Shown piece after piece: positions 32,527 to 44,140 of a stretch of 64,000 bases of DNA. The notes under the pieces were generated by a model, which had not been told where the DNA came from, made no database searches, and was given only the letters and a program-made list of their open reading frames with translations. The number at the start of each line of letters is the position of its first letter. Position 1 is the stretch's first letter. The stretch is from assembly GCF_905147365.1 (NCBI RefSeq), contig NC_056420.1:8318001-8382000 (forward strand), given 5' to 3'. Position numbers and translations under genes: made by a program. The stretch comes from Aricia agestis (taxonomy: Eukaryota > Arthropoda > Insecta > Lepidoptera > Lycaenidae).

Positions 32527-33064
32527 GACTTTCGTCTGATTTCACTCTGGATGATCGGTTCAGATTATAATATGTCCCACATGGTTAAGTAAAGGGAACA
32601 GAGTGTCCCTGTGTATTGTGCACATATTTGGGCACTATAAAAGTAAAGCTAAGATGTAGGAGGCAGGAGCTAACTAGCTAGCTGCTTCGTATTAAGGCAT
32701 GTCCGCCTGTAACTTAAAATAACGCGCCCCTCCCTCGTTTTCACAGTACAAACTGTTTAATTTACATCAGCTAGTGAGTGGTGGGGTGCGTCATGTCAAA
32801 TTAGACAAGCTCTACTATAAAATTAAAAACAAATGAAAACAATTATTAAACAATGCAGTGTCATCGGTTAGTCTGGACTCTGGAGACATTTATGAGTTTA
32901 ATTTTACATTCGACAAATGTGGGGTAGTCAAGGCGAACCACGTATGCATCGTATGACAATGTTCTGTAGGCAGTGGACACTCGTTTATAGTGTCATTTGC
33001 TCTTACGTGTTCGGTTAATACAATTAGCCTGGAGCGATTCAATCGAATAAAACATTGGAAATCT

Positions 33065-33420
33065 GTTTTTTTTTTTTTTTTTTTATTAAATAAGGGGGCA
33101 AGCGAGCAAACGGGTCACCTGATGGAAAGCAACTTCCGTCGCCCATGGACACTCGCAGCATCAGAAGAGCTGCATGTGCGTTGCCGGCCTTTTAAGAGGG
33201 AATAGGGTAATAGGGGAGGGTAGGGAAGGGAAGGGAATAGGGGAGGGTAGGAAAGGGAATAGGGTAGGAAAGGGAATAGGGTAGGGGATTGGGCCTCCGG
33301 TAAACTCACTCACTCGGCGAAACACAGCGCAAGCGCTGTTTCACGCCGGTTTTCTGTGAGAACGTGGTATTTATCCGGTCGAGCCGGCCCATTCGTGCCG
33401 AAGCATGGCTCTCCCACGTA
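33065..33420 (-). mobile_element. SINE family 1, longest copy
   Basis: T-run (A-tail) at 33065-33084, then the 3' region, a G/A-rich middle of (AGGGAATAGGGTAGG)n at about 33195-33292, and the 5' end GGCTCTCCCACGTA at 33420. The G-rich middle has several GGG runs and could form a quadruplex. Confidence 0.8.
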
Positions 33421-33544
33421 TAAAAGTTCCCACGTATAAAAAATCTTTGAAAGTCGGCTACACGTATGTTAAAGGAACGTTATGTTATAGTGTCAGTATT
33501 ACTTAAAGGTACAAGTTGGAAGCCGGCTACATGAAGTTGCAACT

Positions 33545-33685
33545 TGCAGCAGGCGACGCACGTGTCGTCGCGGCGCTACTGGTTTCTATTTTCTATGAAT
33601 ATCGCTAGCTTCGTGTCGCTAGCTAGCTAGAAATACAAACAAACCAGTAGTGTCGTTGCGACACGTCGTCTGCGGTTGCTTATGG
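33545..33685. mobile_element. foldback MITE
   Basis: GGCGACGCACGTGTCGTCGC and GCGCTACTGGTTT pair with AAACCAGTAGTGTCG and TTGCGACACGTCGTCTGC. The loop contains CGCTAGCTAGCTAG. Confidence 0.75.
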
Positions 33686-34074
33686 TCTTGTCATGTCGCC
33701 CGCTGCCAACCAGCACCAACTGACACTTTATGCTTGAAATAAACTAAAAGTTAAAATTGAGCCTCAAGGCATTGGTAACAAGTTAACAACTAACAATTTA
33801 TGAAAACGTTTTGATCCGTCAAAAATCAACTGGTATGAATTGGCTTCTCCTGTTTGCTTGGTAGTACTGTGACACATGAAATATTTTATCTATTACGCGA
33901 TAATATGTCTGAATGTCCTAAAAATTTAGATAAAAAAAACCGCGATAAAATCAGTAAAAATTAATTCACCGCAACCACCGGAAGTGAAAACGTGACCCTT
34001 CGCTTTTACGTTACTTCACAAACTAAAATCGATACCTATATAATATAAAAATAGGCTTATAATTAACTGATCAC

Positions 34075-34440
34075 CAGAAATAGTAACTTTTCACAGACAA
34101 AAATAGTAAACGATCACCAAAATACAGACCACCATTTTAATGTAAAATGATAACCAAAGATTTAACATCTTAAAACCAAAAATAGTAAATGATCACCAAA
34201 ATAAGTAAATGATCACCAACATTATACTAGCATTTTAAAGTAAAATGATCACCAAAATTAGTAAATGATCACCAACATTATACTAGCATTTTAATGTAAA
34301 ATGATCACCAAAGATTTATTATCTCGCTATCCTATTTATTCAAGATGACTCCAAATAAATCATTGTTACTTAAACCAAAAGTAGTAAACGATCACCAACA
34401 TTATACGTTAGCATTTTAATGTAAAATTATAACCAAATAT
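34075..34440 (+). repeat. TGATCACC tandem array, left
   Basis: About eight copies of GTAAATGATCACCAA-like units, some 20 bp apart and some within a larger unit of about 63 bp (ATTATACTAGCATTTTAATG). It is inverted relative to the array at 35027-35146. Confidence 0.8.
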
Positions 34441-34464
34441 ATTTTTAATTAGCAAATATCCTAT

Positions 34465-34946
34465 TAAAGAGAAGAAGACAGACGGACAGACAGACATCGA
34501 AGTCTTAGTAAAAGAGTCCCGTTTGTACCCTCTGGGTACGGAACCCTAAAAACAGGACTCTATTACTGAGACTTCGATGTCTGTCCGTCTGTCCGTCCAT
34601 CTGTCTTTCTCTAGGGCCTAGGCTGTATCTCAAGAACCGCTCCAGCTAGACTTCTAAAATTTTCACAGATTGTGTATATCTGTTGCCGCTATAACAACAA
34701 GTACTAAAACAAAATAAAATTATTATTCCCATACAACAAACGTTATTTTTTTGGCATTTGCAACCGGTAGGCACGTTGATATTTTCGCAAAGGCCTTGAT
34801 TATATTATTATGTTAACTTCAATAATTAAGTACTTAATAATAATAATAAAAAAATAATTTAAATGGCGCTCCCATACAAAAATACAATTTTAGGTCTAAT
34901 TTTGTTGTATACCCTCCATGTCCGACTCACACTTGGCCGACTATTT
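34465..34946 (-). repeat. two GGCCAAGTGCGAGTCGG family copies between the arrays
   Basis: A plus-orientation end fragment (GACAGACGGACAGACAGACA to GGGTACGGAACCC, 34465-34545) meets a minus-orientation copy (34550-34946) head to head. Confidence 0.7.
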
Positions 34947-35026
34947 TGTTAATAATATGCAATACATGTTTTGTCAATCGTAGTGATTTATTTGGACAGA
35001 AATATCGCATTGATTTTCTCACAAGG

Positions 35027-35146
35027 ATTTGGTGATCACTTACTATATTTGGTGATCATTTACCATATTTGGTGGTCATTTATTATATTTGGTGATCATT
35101 TACTTTATTTGGTGATCATTTACTATATTTGGTGTTCGATTACAAT
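35027..35146 (-). repeat. TGATCACC tandem array, right, six 20-bp units
   Basis: Six consecutive 20-bp units of the form ATTTGGTGATCATTTACTAT (35027-35146), the last most diverged. Together with 34075-34440 it makes an inverted pair of arrays about 1 kb across. Confidence 0.85.
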
Positions 35147-35394
35147 TTGAAGTGTTGTCATGAGTCATGACTAAAATAGCCGGTAGTATTGCAATTTTAG
35201 ACTTTATTTTTTTGGTGTTAATTATCTTTTTTTGGTAAACAAGTTTAGGGTATCGGTGCATTTTTTGGTGGTAATTATATTTGTTCCCATAAAAATATTC
35301 GCATACTCTTAATACATTTAGAACTAGTCTGCCATAATACATGATGGTAAATCCTTGGGCATTTTGAGCGTTTCTCCATCTACACAGATTTAAA

Positions 35395-35457
35395 CAGTGA
35401 ACTCTATGTATACAGGGATCAGGGTCCAGGGATGTCCTCTGTATAATAGAGTTCACT
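35395..35457. repeat. stem-loop, miRNA-precursor-like
   Basis: CAGTGAACTCTA and TAGAGTTCACTG pair, then TATACAG and CTGTATA after a small bulge, with a loop of about 17 nt. It touches a fragment (35445-35510) shared with the MITE at 44141-44345, so a transposon origin is likely. Confidence 0.55.
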
Positions 35458-35855
35458 GAGAAAGTAGCAGCGCTGAAAGAGCAATTTCATTTTGTCACTT
35501 GTATGGGCTAGCGCTAGCACCTCAGTGTTAAGAGCGCACCTGACCCTAACTTGACTACATACTTAAACCTAGATCTCAAAATCTGTTAGGTCTAGAAAAC
35601 GGATTTTTTGACACAAGTAACTTCAGTACATGAAGATTAAATGCTCAAGATGAAAACACGATTACTGAAAAAATGCTCGATAGTTTCTTTTTTACAAAAA
35701 ACCTTGTTTTAGACACATTTTTGCTTGAATCTTCGAAGTTTGCTGTCTTTTCTTTAATATTTTTTAATATCTAAAAAGGCATTGATAAAACCTAAATTTG
35801 CTCAAAACACTTTTTTCATAATCATTATAGTTCGTCTTTTATTCAAGTAAAACTA

Positions 35856-35925
35856 ACTTGGCGATGATTCCGCGCCGTCCTTTTTCACCTGGCATATGAA
35901 AGACGGGCGTGAGTGTGAAGAGAGA
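35856..35925 (-). repeat. right member of a 70-bp inverted pair
   Basis: Complement of 29533-29605 with a few differences (CGGAATCATCGCCAAGTTA, CCAGGTGAAAAAGGACGG). The distance is about 6.3 kb. Confidence 0.6.
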
Positions 35926-37106
35926 AGGACGATGTTTGATTTTTTGAGTCAGGAGCGCTCTTAATTAGATGGAAAATGGCCGAGTATTTTGGGCATTTAT
36001 ATTGCCGACCTCCCTCAGTAACGACCATAAGGAATTTCCAATAATATTCCAAACAACGAGCTATTTGTGCTAAAACAATAGTAGAACTTCCTAATATGTA
36101 GATTAGTGATATTACTGTAATTACCGTCTTTTTTACTTGCCGCATACTAATAACAGTCACAACAATAGAAATAAGGATTAATACAAAATATGTAAATAAT
36201 ATAGACGATTCGAAGAAATACTTTTAAGTTACATTAACTCATTGATCGTTCTGTATAATGTATTCAAAGAATAACCACATTCTGCATAAACTGCTAAACT
36301 TTCAAATGACTTAATTTAGGCAAAAAAATATAGCTAGACTTGTAATGAGGGAACACAGTGATCTGGTTTCAGTATTTACAGAGATAAAATCCAGAATCTA
36401 GACCTCAAGAGGTCTTCATTTTTGGATACTTGATATCACGTCGGTTGGATTACTTTTTGTGACTATAGGAACTACCTACGCGAAAAACAAAATGTTAGCA
36501 AAATATACTTAGGGTCAGTTTAGAAGGGATAAGTATATTTCTTAGTTAGGTCGAACTTGCTCTACACAACCCAGGTCATCTTTATCCCATACCCAAACTA
36601 CTACCCAAAGCAGTCCGCTTTATGCAATTTTGTAACCTATCTACGAGTACAGTGATAAAGTAAGTATAAAGCTACGTATAAAGTTAACATATCGCATGGC
36701 ACTTATGCGGGAAATGGTAATGAAATCATGTTCATACATTTACGACGCGACGCGGGCCACGCATGGAGCATAAAACTAATGCACATTACATAGAACATGT
36801 GGCAATATACATTCATACAGCCACTCATCCTTGATAGTGACAACTCATAGCTGGAGTCTGGAGACATGTGTGAAATATGCCGAAGATCGATTCAGTGGAT
36901 GAATTTATCTAAATCTAATGCGTACGGCTCCACCGGCGAAAAAACAATATCCAGGAAATTATACATTTTCGATCTTACGATCAAAAATATCCTTTATCCT
37001 TCCCTGTAATCTACTCTATGTCTAAGCCAAATTTATTTACAATCAGCCCAGTAGTTTCGGTGCCTTTTCGATGGCAAACAAACATGCTTTTCTTCTTTAT
37101 AAATTA

Positions 37107-37345
37107 CTAGCTGTCCCAGTGAACTTCGTGTCACTTTAAAACCTTCCCTGGACTTCTACGAATATTTTAAGACTAAAATCAGCCCAATCCGTTCAGCCGT
37201 TTTCAAGTTTTAGCGCGACTAACACATTTGAAAATCCATTTTTATATATAAGAAGACTAGCTGCCCCGGTGAACTTCGTGTCACTTTAAACCTTCCCTGG
37301 ACTTCTACGAATATCTTAAGACTAAAATCAACCCGATCCTTGCAA
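37107..37345 (+). repeat. CTAGCTGTCCCGGTGAACTTCG repeat, two head-to-tail copies
   Basis: Copy 1 (37107-37257) and a shorter copy 2 (37258-37345) each start CTAGCTG.CCC.GTGAACTTC and continue GTCACTTTAAAACCTTCC. A third copy is at 48883-49030. They look like LINE or Helitron tails. Confidence 0.65.
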
Positions 37346-40070
37346 CTTATTTACAAAAAACACTTTTCAAAGGTTTACCAAAGATTAAGAAATTGTTAAA
37401 TATAAATACTGTTCATAGAAATAAAAGACCAATATGACGAATACGAAGATCTGAACCTAGGTCACTTACAGTTCTAAATTAATTCAACTATTTCTATGAG
37501 ACGCAAGCTATTTTAATACAAACAATTATGTGCATTGTTAGCAATTTACGAAATACAATAACATACTAAAATCGCGTGCAAAAATTTCCAACACAAACCA
37601 ATGACCAGGTTTTGGAATAGCGGGCATTGTTTAGTTATTATTTTAACCTCGTTTCAATAAACAGAAGCGACATTTCAATGAAAAACTGTAACGATAATGA
37701 TGATTCACGGGTCTTCAGGCTACGAATAGTTGAGTTTACGGCTCGTTTACAACTTTGTACTCGGGCATCGATCACCCTTATCTGTATTTCGAAAACTACA
37801 AATTCCTCCGCTTGTGACATACAAAACACAAGTAAGAAACTCTGTTTGAAGGAAAAACATCTATAATAGTTCAAGCAAATTAGCTGAAAATTTGGCAAAA
37901 TTAAAGTACGACTTTTATCTATCAGGATATGTAAGTTATAGAGTAAAGTTAAATTTTTTCTACTCTCCCCCCTCCTCCGGGGTGTGCGTCTATATGTCCC
38001 GAAACGTGGTATTTTCCACTTAAATAAGAAACCGTACTCGATACATAAAAAGTATGTATGAGAGCATTTCTCAAAAAAAGTGTACTTTCTCACTTAATCT
38101 TTGTCCCACATTTTAAAATATGTTTTTCTATAAATATAATAGACCATTACCCGTTTCTATTAAATTGTATACGTAGTAAGTTAAATAAATTCAGTAAAAA
38201 AACATTTACATATTAGAATTATATTAATAAATTATTAACTATAAAAATATTTTGAAACTCGGTCTAATCTAGTCGTATGAAAAGTGAAGTGTCCCAATTT
38301 CATACCTTCCCAAACAATTGATTGTATTTGTAAGACCTTGCGGAAATGTTTGAAACAACTTATGTATTTATTTAGGGCTGCAAGACCATAAATCGTTTAA
38401 AAAGAATATTTGGTCGTATTAGAACAAATTTATTTAATAAATAATGTTTTTAAAGTATCGCGGAAAAAGTTCCTCTTTGAAATTCCTTTTTTGTGACCAT
38501 ATTTTTTTAAATTTTGGAGTCTATTTTGGTATTAATATGTTTTAGTATAATGGCAAAATTGTTAAGCTCGATATCCATCTTATTTTCGTTTTGATATTTC
38601 TTTTACGTTCCACGTGCGCGAACCGAAGGTTGTCTATTAGCGTAGTGGTCCAGAAAATTTCCAGTCTTTGTTACCCAAGAAACGCAGGTAAGCTCTAATA
38701 TTATTATTATTTCGCCTTAAGGTTCATTAAAGCTCCCAATTTTGATTTCGTAAGTCAAATCATAAACGTGTATTAGTTTTAGTTGTACGCGTATACAAGT
38801 TGAAAAGTTTATTTAACTTTATTCGTTACTTCCTTTTTTGTTACTTTTGAGTGGTAACGTAGATAAGGAAAAGAAGGTAACAAAATAGGAAATTGTAAGG
38901 CAGAGTGTTGACTATGTAATTTTTATTATAATAATTATGAAAATTACATGAGTCGTAGCCAAGCTTTTAAAGATTCTATTATTTGCTCATCTTGTTTTGG
39001 CATATAATTTTAAACAACATTGATATTTTTGATATTATCATGTAATAAGATAGGAAGATTAGACAATATTTTGTTTCAGATACTTTATTATTAACCAAAG
39101 GATCGTACAGAAACAGAGAAATTATATTCTTAAATATAACAGATTTTTTTATTTGTACTACTGTGTAGACTAGGTTTAAGAAATCCTATTTTGTTACCAG
39201 AATTATATTTTGGTTACTGTCCCATAAAAGCGGGCGCATATTTCTTTGGTTTTTTTAATATTTTAGTAGGATATTATTATGTTTTTGTGATGAAGACAAA
39301 CATAAATACTTCGTTTTTGCATTATATACGTATAAAACAATTATACAAGATAAAATAGACTCAATATTGTAAAGATGAGAAAGAGTTGTGGCCGAATAGT
39401 AACGTAAAGGAAACATTACTGCCTATATTTTAAGATTTTACTGTTAAATATAGAAAAATATTTTAAAAACAAATTAAATTTTGTTTTATTATCCCATTTA
39501 ATCAAATAAAATTTCTAATAACACAATTCAACATTGAATTTACGTAATCTAGTAAAGGTAACAAAATAGGAAATTTTCTGCACCTCGGGTTTGTTTTAAT
39601 AGATTTTGCTATTTATTAACATTTTATATCTGAAAACAATCTATTCCAAATTTTGTAGACATTTACCCATATCTTAAAATAAAAAAATCGGTAATATTTA
39701 AAAAAGAATATTTAAAAAATGGTCCAAATTTTTTGAGAAACGCTCATGAACGAAATAAACCTTGATAAATTTACTACAAGAGTAAGGACTACTTTCTACG
39801 GTCTAGGGTTTAGAAATGTACATTTCTGACGAAATTATGTCCGGAGAAATTGATAAGTGACCTTATAAAAGTTGGGACAGAGAATCAGCAATCAGCCCTA
39901 CCTCGATCGTGGGAATCGCAGACACAATAGATTTTCAATTGTTATGCGACAGCCGGGTGCCGCTTGGGGATTGATGGGTTAAATAACAAACAAAATCTTT
40001 TAACGCGCTTATTAGTTTGGATTCCTTGAAAAACACAAATTTGTAATAATACCTCTCAAATCTCAATTAA

Positions 40071-40543
40071 GAGGATACCACAGCGGCTAGAGAAATGAAA
40101 AAAAATTGCGTGTAATATCTATAGCTGTCTCCCTTACCTCAAGCCTATACCACAGAACGCGATAGAGACAACTGCAGAAAATCCAGAAAATCAACGATTC
40201 GTTGTCCCCTGATTCCTTCTCCAAAACTTAACCGATTTAAGTACTTTTTTCATTAAAGATTAAAAAAAGGCTTGAGCTGTGTTCCTATGTTTTGCTTTTT
40301 TTGTATAATCTATCCAAATCTGTTTTCTGGACGTTTGAACACAGTGGAAAATCTGGCCATTTTTTTGGGTTTTTGAACGTTCATATCTTATTTAATAATT
40401 AAATTATGAAAAAAAAGAAAACATAGGGACATTGTATTAGTGGCCGTAGATATTCAGGAAAAAAATTATAACTCTACTAGCATTATCCAGGGAGGAAACA
40501 GGGGACAACGTTTGTATGGAAAAAATGGCGGTGTGGAATCCTC
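40071..40543. mobile_element. piggyBac-type MITE, 473 bp, copy 2
   Basis: Flanked by TTAA (40067-40070, 40544-40547); ends GAGGATACCACAGCGGC and GGCGGTGTGGAATCCTC. Same length and order as 31376-31848, about 98 percent identical by eye. Confidence 0.88.
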
Positions 40544-41501
40544 TTAACCATACAATCGGTACCTTGAAATGATCATTATCAGTTTCTTGTTGAAGGCTAC
40601 AAAAGGTTGTGTAGTGTTTTGATGAATAAAGTTATGCCCCGCCTACCTGGGTAGGTAGTAGGGAGAGTGGGGAGTGGTCGTTCGACTTCGGTTTGACGAT
40701 CACTTCTTCTATCAGCTACGAGCCCGAGGGGTGGTGTCGAGTGATATAACAGTATTCTGTATTTTACTCTCCCTACAAGAATGTACAAATTGTACAGGTT
40801 GGATAAAACAATTCCATATCTAAGGTTACTTACCTAAAAAGGTAGTACGTAAAGATCAAAGTTATACTCCCACACCCTTTCTATTCCGTTTCTATAACAC
40901 TGAAGTTTGTAAAAGAAGTATGAATGCACTGGTTGGCAAAAAAATCAACGCATGCATTCCGGGAGCATCGGCATAAATGAAAAAATAAACAACAGGAACA
41001 GGCATATTTTTTTACCGCGCGGCAGAATGAGAGTGTAGCACTTCTTCCTACATCGCGCCGGCGCCCGGCAGCCTTTAATTTCCTTACGAATTTCCTATTA
41101 GACCACGCGTGCCGAGTTCCTGACGCGAGTTTAACATTTTTTTACTCATCCCAAAAAGTGCACAACGCCGGTAAAAAAGTTTTTACTTTTTAAAAACCAA
41201 ACGAACCTTCATCATCACTAGTAGGACACATTCCTATGCAGAAGTATGTAGTGAATGTAGGGACTGATCTAATTCCAAGGCCTGAAGACTCATCAAAGGG
41301 CTGCGCTAACCCAGTAAGCAGTAATGTAACCTCCCAGTGTTAGACTAACTCGGTTAGGCTGTTAACAGCCTCCTTGTTCAGCTTTCAAGTGCCATACAGT
41401 CGAAGACATATTCGGTTTACCTACTGTCATTTCTTGGTGGAACGTACGTACTTAATACATAATATTGATCCTACTATACTTATCTATTGTCTATACTCTA
41501 T

Positions 41502-41647
41502 CCCCCTTATTAATAAACATTGTATAAGCTTAGAATAGTTATGCAGTGTTTTGTTCCTGTCACACAAGTGACATTTTTAATTGGATTGTAGAAGACAAAA
41601 CATTGTATAACTATTCAAAGCTTATACAACGTTTATTAATAAGGGGG
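41502..41647. mobile_element. foldback MITE, family A, copy 2
   Basis: CCCCCTTATTAATAAAC and GTTTATTAATAAGGGGG ends; same core CCTGTCACACAAGTGACATT as at 1354-1500. Confidence 0.8.
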
Positions 41648-41662
41648 TTAAATATGAGTAAC

Positions 41663-41870
41663 TGGCTGTCCCGGCAACGTTGTTTTGCCATAAAATAATT
41701 TTCCGTTTTCCTGCTTTTATCTTGAATTTTTTCTGATTTTTTTTTTCTATAGACCTCGCGGAGCCCGAGACCTTTCCAACGAATGCAAAACTGTGGAAAT
41801 CGGTTTGTGCGTTCTGGAGTTATAGCGTCAGGAAGGAAAACCCGACTTATTTTTATATATATATTAGATA
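41663..41870 (-). repeat. GGGACAGCTAGT-type repeat
   Basis: GGCTGTCCCGGCAACGTTGT, TTTGCCATAAAATAATTTTC, GACCTCGCGGAGCCCGAGAC, GCGTCAGGAAGGAAAACCCG and a TATATATA end. Inverted relative to 63345-63560. Confidence 0.65.
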
Positions 41871-42290
41871 GAAGGAAATTTTATTTTGTACACAATAATA
41901 ATAAATGTTAAGAATAATAGGATAGAAATCTAAACACTAAAATACAATCTAAGATAGAAGGCATGTACATAATATCATATTATTTGATTATGTGTTATAC
42001 AGTTTACTCTGTGTAAGTTAGACCTAACTTTGTACCTTCCTCTTATAATATATTATAATAATAAATTAGAAAGGCCAAAAATTTTGTGAGTTTGTATGTT
42101 TGTTACTTCTTCACTTGATTTTAAAAAAAATCGTATAGCTCGGTAGTCGATACCTTGGATTACACATAACATAGGCTACTTTTTACTGTGGGAATATATC
42201 TTATTTTCCCTAATAAACCACCGGTATCACCGCGGGGCAGAGCTAGTGGCTTCGAAGCCGCGGCCATCTTCTCTCTCTCTGATGAAAGCA

Positions 42291-42600
42291 CAGACATAGT
42301 TCAAGATAGATACCGCATGTCGCTCCATTTTTATGAAAACGAGCGTGCCACTTTTTTACTATCCACTGTGACGTACCGATGATAAGAAACGTGTCCATTA
42401 TCAAGACCAACGTTTCTATTTGAATTTCTACAGCTCAATTTTAGGCATTTAGGCATTTTTAAAATTCCGATTGACGTCCGATTCCGATATCAGATTAAAG
42501 AAAAGACTTTCGAAAGACGAGCATTGCTCGTCGTTTGGGAACGCGATATGGCACGCGAAGTACATACACGTGCCGTATCTATCGTGATCAATGTCTGTGG
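42291..42600. mobile_element. hAT-type non-autonomous element, family C, copy 2
   Basis: CACAGACATAG at the left and ATGTCTGTG at the right; the flanks GATGAAAG and GGTGAAAG agree in seven of eight bases. The body matches 21062-21372. It ends 66 bp before the ATG of the candidate gene at 42666. Confidence 0.72.
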
Positions 42601-42622
42601 GTGAAAGACAATTTACATAATA

Positions 42623-42630
42623 TGACGTCA
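42623..42630. promoter_or_regulatory. CRE/ATF-like palindrome TGACGTCA
   Basis: An exact TGACGTCA lies 36 bp before the ATG at 42666. Such sites bind CREB/ATF bZIP factors; here the link to the neighbouring coding unit is only positional. Confidence 0.35.
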
Positions 42631-42665
42631 CTCTCTTCTTTACGCGAATATGACTACTTGCACCC

Positions 42666-42994
42666 ATGTCGGGAGGCAACCCAAGGTCCATACTCCTACC
42701 GGTTACCATCAAAGACATGAAGGACCTTAAATCCATAAAGATCATCAACGCCGCAGACCTGAAAAACGCCTCGAATATCAAGATAGCAGCCGCCAATCTG
42801 CTATCACAGAGCAAACTGCAAGATTTCAAAATGGACACCAGCAACGACGATTATGAACAAAATAACTGTGGTAAGTTATGTTTTTCATTTACTGTAGTCA
42901 TTGACTGCAGAAACAACATTTTTCAGTTCCAGACAGCCAGCATTACCAACCAACCTCTAGTTTTTCAAACGAACTTAACTCCTCATCCTACTGA
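42666..42994 (+). CDS. candidate nested two-exon gene, 90 residues, unknown function
   Basis: Exon 1 is 42666-42870 (68 codons plus one base), followed by GTAAGTTATG; intron 42871-42926 (56 bp) ends ACATTTTTCAG; exon 2 is 42927-42994 and closes with TGA. The spliced product starts MSGGNPRSILLPVTIKDMKD and contains SIKIINAADLKNASNIKIAA and MDTSNDDYEQNNC, then ends in a Ser/Pro/Gln-rich tail with FSNELNSSSY. AATAAA overlaps the stop (42994-42999). Codon use and composition look coding, unlike the random AT-rich frames around. It runs opposite to gish, inside intron 2. I do not recognise the family. It could also be a captured fragment of another gene. If the intron were kept, the frame would end at 42998 with 110 residues. 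Confidence 0.55.
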
Positions 42995-43581
42995 ATAAAA
43001 TATGAGGTGACGTGACACGGGAACATTCGTATAAAGGCGGAACCTACACAGCGTTTACTTTTTCATTCAGAGGTAAATTAACTATGAACGATCTGTTAGT
43101 GGCTTTACTTTTAGTTTGTATTAAATAGTTTTTTTTTTAGTTCTAGATGTAATAACTCTTAAGTCACATCTAGGAGTAAGGACGTAAAATATTTGCTCGA
43201 ATATGTTAACTAATTTTGAATTTGTAAGCGAGTCACGCGAGTCGGGCTATTTACTTTTACAATATTAATCATGTAGTCAAAGAAAATAAAAACAAATGCT
43301 AGCTTAGTAACAGAAGCAGTCTGCCAAAAAGTAGAGTTAGCATAATATTATGAAGAGGATGGTTAAATATATTTCTAGTACAATATAGGACTTTTGCGTT
43401 ACCAAAGATTTGGAACGAACGACTGCATCCCGTGACATTTAATAATTCCTTAACGTTAATGACTGGTTCGTCAAAAAATGCATGTAGTTTGACAAAATCT
43501 TCATTAAATTAAAGTTAAGTATTCATTAAATGTCTATTGTCTATGATTGGGGCATTTAGCTTAAATCCGTATTGTCTAATA

Positions 43582-43789
43582 CAGGGGTTCCCAAGCTTAT
43601 TTTGTCTACCGCCCAAGTGCCCACTTTGAGAACAAATTATGTTTAGCGCCTCTATTGTTTCAATTTAAAATGCATCCAGATGAAATAAATCACCCCCCAA
43701 GCCTCTACACAACGCTCCTATTTTTTTCCTGGTTCCCACGTCGTTAAGCGCCCGCAATGGGGCGTTATCGCCCACTTTGAGAAAGGCTG
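43582..43789. mobile_element. hAT-type non-autonomous element, 208 bp
   Basis: Starts CAGGGGTTCCCAAGC and ends CTTTGAGAAAGGCTG; flanks GTCTAATA and GGCTAATA agree in seven of eight bases. The CAGGGGTTCCCAA start is typical of hAT elements. No ORF. Confidence 0.75.
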
Positions 43790-44140
43790 GGCTAATACAA
43801 TATAGGGGCATACATATTACGATTATATGGACGAAAACAGCAATTATTTCATCTAAAACTTTAGAGCCTAAACGTAACGATATTTTATGAATGGCTCTAT
43901 AAATAGGCCTGCAAGGTCCCCGATTAAGGGTTACACATTGACCTACAGCCCGCTCCGACCTTAATACAGCCAGTAAGTGCCTACGAGACCTAAAGATAAG
44001 TGTTACTATCGCCGCCTATCTACTGAGATATTATCGTTGTAGAGTTAGCGACGTCATCAAACTATTGCGAGATATAGGCATAGTTTTTTAAATAAGGGGG
44101 GGTTATATGTTCGGCTGTGAATATACAATATACATAAATA

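Noticed and set aside
34075..35146. TGATCACC arrays as a CRISPR or replication-origin iteron array
   Set aside because: Units are short, contiguous or variably spaced and lie in an insect intron between inverted repeats; a transposon explanation is better.
35885..36160. 91-residue minus-strand ORF with a hydrophobic segment
   Set aside because: It looks somewhat like a membrane-protein fragment but has no splice signals that extend it, no family motif, and starts in a repeated sequence; not enough to call a gene.
37638..38093. 151-residue minus-strand ORF
   Set aside because: No recognisable domain, AT-driven composition, no supporting splice or start context.
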